A stretch of DNA of 64,000 nt, taken from Actinomycetospora chibensis (GTDB lineage Bacteria > Actinomycetota > Actinomycetes > Mycobacteriales > Pseudonocardiaceae). The first letter of the stretch is position 1. Each line of letters opens with the position of its first letter. Shown here piece after piece: positions 60,115 to 64,000 of the stretch. Under the pieces are notes generated by a model that ran no database searches, was not told the origin of the DNA, and saw nothing but the letters and a program-made list of their open reading frames with translations. Both the position numbers and the translations under genes were made by a program. The DNA lies in assembly GCF_028737215.1 (NCBI RefSeq), contig NZ_JAQZAM010000024.1, positions 1 through 64,000 of the forward strand, read 5' to 3'.

Positions 60115-61536
60115 TCAGCGTTGATGGCGCCAGGGGCCGGTGATGGCGTAGCAGATGCCGGGGTCGTAGAGGTTGGCGAACAGGATGCGCTTGTCGCGGG
60201 AGTAGACCGGGCCGGCCATCTCGTTGGTGTTGAGGTCGTTGCGGGCGATCGGGTAGGTCTGCCCGCCCGCCGTGGCCCCGACGAGGTGCTGCACGCCCTC
60301 GCCGTCCTCGGCGAGGATGACCCCGCCCCAAGGAGACACGGTGATGTTGTCCGGCCCGTCGTAGTTCGTGCCGTCCTGGTCGGGGCTCGGATTGACCCCG
60401 AAGCGCAGCGTGAGCGTCAGCGTCTGGCGGCGGGGGTCGTGGAACCACACCTGCCCGTCGTGGGGTACCGGGCTCTCGGCGCGCGCGAAGCTCGTCACGA
60501 CGTACGCGCCGCCGTCGCCCCACCAGCAACCCTCGAGCTTGCGCCCGCGGGTGACCTGCGGAGGGTTGAGCTGGAGGCGGGTCGGGACGACCCGGGCATC
60601 GCGGTCGGGCACGGTGGTCCAGCTGACCTGGTAGGTCGTGCCGACCTCGACCGCCCGCGACAGGTCGTCGATCGGCGTCCCCGCCGCGTCGGTGCACCGC
60701 ATCGCCTCGTACGCCCCGTCGGTCGGGCCGAGGCGGCGCAGGGCGCCCTTGCCGCCGCGGAAGCCCCGCGGCGGGGTCCAGCGGTAGAGCAGGCCGTTGG
60801 GCGCCGCGGCGTCCTCGGTGAGGTACATGGTGCTGTTCCCGGGATCCACCGCGACGGCCTCGTGGGCGAAGCGCCCGAGGGCCCTGATGGGCTGCGGGTC
60901 CCGGTTGGCGCCGCGGTCCTCGGGGTCGACCTCGAACACATAACCGTGGTCCTTGGTGTAGCCGTTGACCCCGGCGAGGTCCTCGGTCTCCTCGCACGAC
61001 AGCCACGTCTGCCACGGCGTGACGCCGCCGGCGCAGTTGGTCGACGTCCCGGCCAGCGACACGTACTCGCCCAGGCGGCGGCCGTCGCGGTCGACGCTGA
61101 TCGTCGTGGTGCCGCCGGGCGCCTGCGGGTCGTAGGTGAACTCCGGCGGCGTCGGCACGACCAGCGGTCCGGCCGCGGCGCGCGCCCCGCGCAACTCGTG
61201 GTTCTGCACGAGCACCGTGCCGTTGCCGCGAGCGGGGAACGCGCCCATGCCGTCGCTGTTGGTGGGGCTGGGCTCGCCGGAGTCGAGGCGGGTCACCCCG
61301 GCCTCCGAGACGATCTCGTACCGAAAGCCCCGGGGCAGAGCCAGGCGCCCGGCCGGGTCGGGCACGACCGGGCCGTAGCCCGGGCCTCCCGGCCCGCCCG
61401 GCCCCGGGGCGGCGCCCGCGTTGGGCGCGGCGAACAGGCCCTCCGCGCTGCCCAGCAGAGCCACACCGCCGGCGAGTACCGCGGAACGGGACAGGAAGCT
61501 GCGGCGGGACAGGCCGCCGGCGAGACCGTCGGACAT
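60115..61536 (-). CDS. Tat-secreted DUF839/PhoX-like protein
   Basis: 473 residues. The twin-arginine signal is LSRRSFLSRSAVLAGGVALLG. The body shows the DUF839/PhoX beta-propeller marks NHELRG, CAGGVTPWQTWLSCEET, GRFAHEAVAVDP, YLTEDAAAPNGLLYRW and SPWGGVILAEDGEG. PhoX-type enzymes are Ca/Fe alkaline phosphatases; the CEET and EDAA loops supply metal ligands in that family. ATG at 61536 gives a normal Tat signal, with AGAGGA before it. Monocistronic. Confidence 0.87.
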   Translation of the reverse strand: MSDGLAGGLSRRSFLSRSAVLAGGVALLGSAEGLFAAPNAGAAPGPGGPGGPGYGPVVPDPAGRLALPRGFRYEIVSEAGVTRLDSGEPSPTNSDGMGAFPARGNGTVLVQNHELRGARAAAGPLVVPTPPEFTYDPQAPGGTTTISVDRDGRRLGEYVSLAGTSTNCAGGVTPWQTWLSCEETEDLAGVNGYTKDHGYVFEVDPEDRGANRDPQPIRALGRFAHEAVAVDPGNSTMYLTEDAAAPNGLLYRWTPPRGFRGGKGALRRLGPTDGAYEAMRCTDAAGTPIDDLSRAVEVGTTYQVSWTTVPDRDARVVPTRLQLNPPQVTRGRKLEGCWWGDGGAYVVTSFARAESPVPHDGQVWFHDPRRQTLTLTLRFGVNPSPDQDGTNYDGPDNITVSPWGGVILAEDGEGVQHLVGATAGGQTYPIARNDLNTNEMAGPVYSRDKRILFANLYDPGICYAITGPWRHQR

Positions 61537-61822
61537 GCGTGGTGGTTCCTCTCGACGAGGCGACGTCGTCACCCCGACGGATGACGACCCTCACGACGCT
61601 GCCCCACCGACGTGGCCATCAGCTGAACGACACGCGGCAAGCAGATCGGTAATCCCTCGGTCCTGCGGTGCCTCCCGCCCGGTCAGCTCGGACGGTGCCG
61701 GAGGATCGCGGCGGGGTCTCTCACACCTCTCGGAAACCCGGGTATCTCGGAAACGGAGTCCTGGATGATGACCCACGATCCTCGAGCGTGACCTCGGCAC
61801 GGGGACCGTTCGACGTGCACCT

Positions 61823-62074
61823 TCACGGCGACGAGGGACTTCGATCCACGCCGATGATGTCTTCCACTCGGCCGAGTAGACGAACGAGTTGGTGGTAGCT
61901 GGTCTCCCCGAGACGTGCTCGGATGTCATCCTCCAGCTCGCTCACGCGAGCACACGACGCCGCCAGCACGGCCAGCCCTTCAGACGTCAGTCGCACGGGG
62001 GCAAGCCGCCCGGTCCTGCTCGCCGAGCCCCGCCGAGGGGCGGGAGTCGCGACCACCTGATCGATGGCTACGAA
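61823..62074 (-). pseudogene. MarR-family C-terminal remnant
   Basis: The frame ending at 61823 reads RLAPVRLTSEGLAVLAASCARVSELEDDIRARLGETSYHQLVRLLGRVEDIIG, the MarR wing-plus-dimer-helix ending. Upstream there is no recognisable helix-turn-helix; instead unrelated Arg-rich sequence. Probably a 5'-truncated gene next to the methyltransferase. Confidence 0.5.
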
Positions 62075-62229
62075 GCACGGGACGACGTTGGGCAGGTCTG
62101 CTCCGTCGTGCCATCGCCGAGACCGGTGTCCCCCGGACCTCCCCTCGACACACCAGGAGGCCCGACGGGTGCGCGGCACCTGACTCGGCCCACGAGTCAG
62201 TGCCCGAGCAGAGGCATCCTCGCCGCGGG

Positions 62230-63348
62230 CTACGGCCTCAGCTCGTAGACGTGGTTGACCTCGGTGGAGGTGGCCAGGTGGGCGTCCCGGAAGCCCGCCT
62301 CGCGCGCGAGCTCGCAGGTCCGCCTCGGCCCGGCCTGGTTGCCCAGGCCGGCGGCAGGCGGGGCCGAGAGCCCGCTGGGCAGGCATACGAACAGCGACGC
62401 GCCGAGCAGCAGCCGCCCGAGTGGGTTGAGCACCTCAGGGACGTGATCCCAGCTCATGGGTTCCACCAACATGACCGACCCGCCCTCGGCCAGGGCTGCG
62501 CGGGCGGCGCGCAGCGCCCCGACCGGGTCGGGCATGTCGTGCAGACAGTCGAAGAAGGTGACCAGGTCGTACTGCCCGGTCAACTCGGTCGCGGGAGCCA
62601 CGCGGAAGCTGATGCGATCAGCGACCCCGGCCGACTCGGCCCGGTCGCGGGCCAGCTCGACGGACTCGGGGTGGTAGTCCAGACCGACCAGTCTGGCCCG
62701 CGGATACGCCGCCGCAAGGATGACGGTCGAGGAACCCAGCCCGCACCCGACGTCGGCAACCGTCCCGCCGGCCACCAGTCGCTCCTCGATCCCGGTCAAG
62801 GCCGGGATCCAGGAGCCGGTCAGGTTCGCGAGGTAGCCCGGTCGGAAGAAGCGCTCGGTGCCGAGGAACATGTCCTCGTGCTGCTCGTGCCAGCCGATTC
62901 CCTCACCGGTGCGGAACGACTCGGTGAGCCGGTCCAGCATGCGCGTGGCGGCGGTGAGGTTCTGGAGTGCACCTGCCACGTACGCCGGGCTGTCGGGGTT
63001 GGTGAACACCTCGGCCTGTTCCGGGGAGAGCCGGTAGCGCGCCGAGGGTGCCGACTCGTCCATGTCGCTGCCGTCGTAGGTGATGTACCCGGCGGCGGCC
63101 ATGGCCAGGAGCCACTCCCTCAGGTACCGCTCGGAGAGCCCCGTCTCGGCGGCGAGCTGCTCGGCGGTCACCGGCTCGAGCCCCGCCAACGCGTCGAACA
63201 GGCCCAACCGATCACCGAGGAGACCCAGTGGGACGACCAGCGCGGCGCCCGCGTCGGTGATGATCTGACCGACCAGCGCCTCCAGCACTGTCGGGTCGAT
63301 CGGCGACCGGGTGGCCACGGGTGCCGCTGTCGGCGTGGTCGAGGTCAT
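62230..63348 (-). CDS. Class I SAM-dependent methyltransferase with winged-helix N-terminus
   Basis: 372 residues. The N-terminal dimerisation/winged-helix part (GDRLGLFDALAGLEPVTAEQLAAETGLSERYLREWLLAMAAAGYI) precedes the Rossmann methyltransferase domain: motif I VADVGCGLGSSTVILAA, acidic LVGLDYHPESVELAR, motif FFDCLHDMPDPVGALRAARAAL. Similar actinobacterial proteins methylate small molecules; substrate unknown. ATG at 63348 behind an AGGAG-like site. Confidence 0.88.
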   Translation of the reverse strand: MTSTTPTAAPVATRSPIDPTVLEALVGQIITDAGAALVVPLGLLGDRLGLFDALAGLEPVTAEQLAAETGLSERYLREWLLAMAAAGYITYDGSDMDESAPSARYRLSPEQAEVFTNPDSPAYVAGALQNLTAATRMLDRLTESFRTGEGIGWHEQHEDMFLGTERFFRPGYLANLTGSWIPALTGIEERLVAGGTVADVGCGLGSSTVILAAAYPRARLVGLDYHPESVELARDRAESAGVADRISFRVAPATELTGQYDLVTFFDCLHDMPDPVGALRAARAALAEGGSVMLVEPMSWDHVPEVLNPLGRLLLGASLFVCLPSGLSAPPAAGLGNQAGPRRTCELAREAGFRDAHLATSTEVNHVYELRP

Positions 63349-63471
63349 CGTCGGGCTCCTTCCACCGTGAGAAGCACTCAGTGCACTCGCCCTCGCCGTG
63401 GAGGTGAATACGGAGGAGTCCGTAGACCCTGGAGTGACCGGGGTCTGCTCCGTGAGGGCGAAGAACCGGAA

Positions 63472-63627
63472 ATGGTCGGGCACGAGCAGGTCACCGAGAA
63501 GCTCGCCGAGCTCAACGACGCCGGGATGCAGGGCATGATCTTCGGGCTCATCGACTACAACGAGGAGCTCACGTACTTCGACGAGAACGTCATGCCGCTG
63601 CTCAAGCAGGCGGGTCTGCGTCACTGA
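63472..63627 (+). pseudogene. Luciferase-like monooxygenase C-terminal remnant
   Basis: The frame reads MVGHEQVTEKLAELNDAGMQGMIFGLIDYNEELTYFDENVMPLLKQAGLRH, the last 50 residues typical of LLM-class flavin monooxygenases (VGxPEQVAExL...PLLxxAGLR). The ~300-residue TIM barrel that should precede it is absent; the methyltransferase promoter lies there instead. A truncated relic. Confidence 0.65.
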
Positions 63628-63755
63628 GCGGCGGGCGGGGCCGCCAGGGGGTGGCGCGGATGGCAGCCGTGCCACCCCCAGCACGGCCCACCTCGCGGAT
63701 GAGTGGCGGACGGGGCCGGACGGATGTCGCGGGGCGGGAGTCGCTTCCCCGACGG

Positions 63756-64000
63756 TCACACCGCCCGCTCAGCCGAGGGGCGCACCGATCCGTCAGCATC
63801 GAGTGAGATGACCGTCGCCGTGCCTCTGCGCTGGTCCAGCACGTAGGCGTGACGACCATCGGCGCTGAACCGGATCCCGGTAGGCGCGGGGACCGGGGCG
63901 ACCGACGTCGACCCGTCGGCGAGGTCGATGAACATGATCTCCCCGTCGTCGTACGTCTCGCCGTAGCCGAAGACGTAGCCGAAGCGGCCGTCCGGGGTGA
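63756..64000 (-). CDS. Beta-propeller (YncE-like) protein, 3' end only
   Basis: The C-terminal 81 residues of a gene entering from the right edge: TPDGRFGYVFGYGETYDDGEIMFIDLADGSTSVAPVPAPTGIRFSADGRHAYVLDQRRGTATVISLDADGSVRP. The xPDGRxxYV...xFSADGRHAYVLD repeats mark a seven-bladed YncE/lactonase-type propeller. The start and any signal lie outside the window. Confidence 0.75.
   Translation of the reverse strand, partial: TPDGRFGYVFGYGETYDDGEIMFIDLADGSTSVAPVPAPTGIRFSADGRHAYVLDQRRGTATVISLDADGSVRPSAERAV

Noticed and set aside
61728..61754. Direct repeat TCTCGGAAAC spaced 17 bp as a regulatory site of the PhoX-like gene
   Set aside because: Nearly 200 bp from the gene start, not inverted, and not a known Pho-box sequence; left as unexplained.

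Overview
The window is very GC-rich, and its coding frames are full of GCC/GTC/CGC/GAC codons and GTG starts. Genes are densely packed and many are coupled by 4-base ATGA or GTGA overlaps. Regulator families (IclR, MarR, TetR, LysR, HxlR, XRE-cupin, MerR), MHS-type transporters, several Rieske systems and a chromosomal rifamycin ADP-ribosyltransferase point to a soil actinomycete. I would guess the Pseudonocardia/Amycolatopsis range, as inference only. No rRNA, tRNA, CRISPR array, integrase or intact insertion sequence was seen.

Layout. (1) 51-6418 is a carbohydrate locus. Leftward it holds a HAD phosphatase, a 2-hydroxyacid dehydrogenase and an FGGY kinase. Rightward it holds a DeoR regulator, a second FGGY kinase and a histidine phosphatase. 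(2) 6533-11441 has an MHS transporter, a DUF1275 membrane protein, an MFS exporter, an XRE-cupin regulator and an unknown membrane protein. (3) 11469-11915 is arr (rifamycin inactivation), preceded by an inverted repeat matching the rifamycin-associated element. (4) 12026-20636 is a catabolic island: a Rieske oxygenase with its reductase, a divergent P450, IclR plus transporter, an amidohydrolase, and MarR divergent from a third MHS transporter with two MarR-type operators.

(5) 20820-30382 looks like one leftward operon: LysR, an FAD oxidoreductase, both subunits of aconitase X, a Rieske ferredoxin, two amidohydrolases and a complete NitT/SsuABC-type ABC importer. The substrate is unknown; this is the best candidate for an undescribed pathway. 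(6) 30592-36959 holds small membrane proteins, an alpha/beta hydrolase with a probable frameshift, TetR, HxlR, two oxidoreductase/hydrolase genes (one dienelactone-hydrolase-like protein lacks its nucleophile) and a NUDIX remnant. (7) 37139-46065 has an alkylsulfatase and a second leftward operon: Rieske oxygenase, DAO-type FAD enzyme, 2Fe-2S reductase, an enolase-superfamily protein very like hydroxyproline-betaine epimerase, and a second DAO enzyme, with a divergent LysR. I read it as quaternary/N-methyl amino-acid (proline betaine-like) demethylation.

(8) 46144-64000 is looser and contains several decayed genes: a truncated VOC protein, a GH31 glycosidase with two frameshifts, and remnants of DUF1269, MarR and luciferase-like genes. 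It also carries a repeat-rich anchored protein, a serine hydrolase and a stress group (universal stress protein, MerR with quinone reductase, DUF7144, AI-2E transporter, YihY, lipid kinase). Three GGGCC/GGGAC palindromes resembling DosR/DevR boxes lie upstream of these stress genes. The window ends with a PhoX-like Tat-secreted protein, a methyltransferase and the end of a beta-propeller gene.
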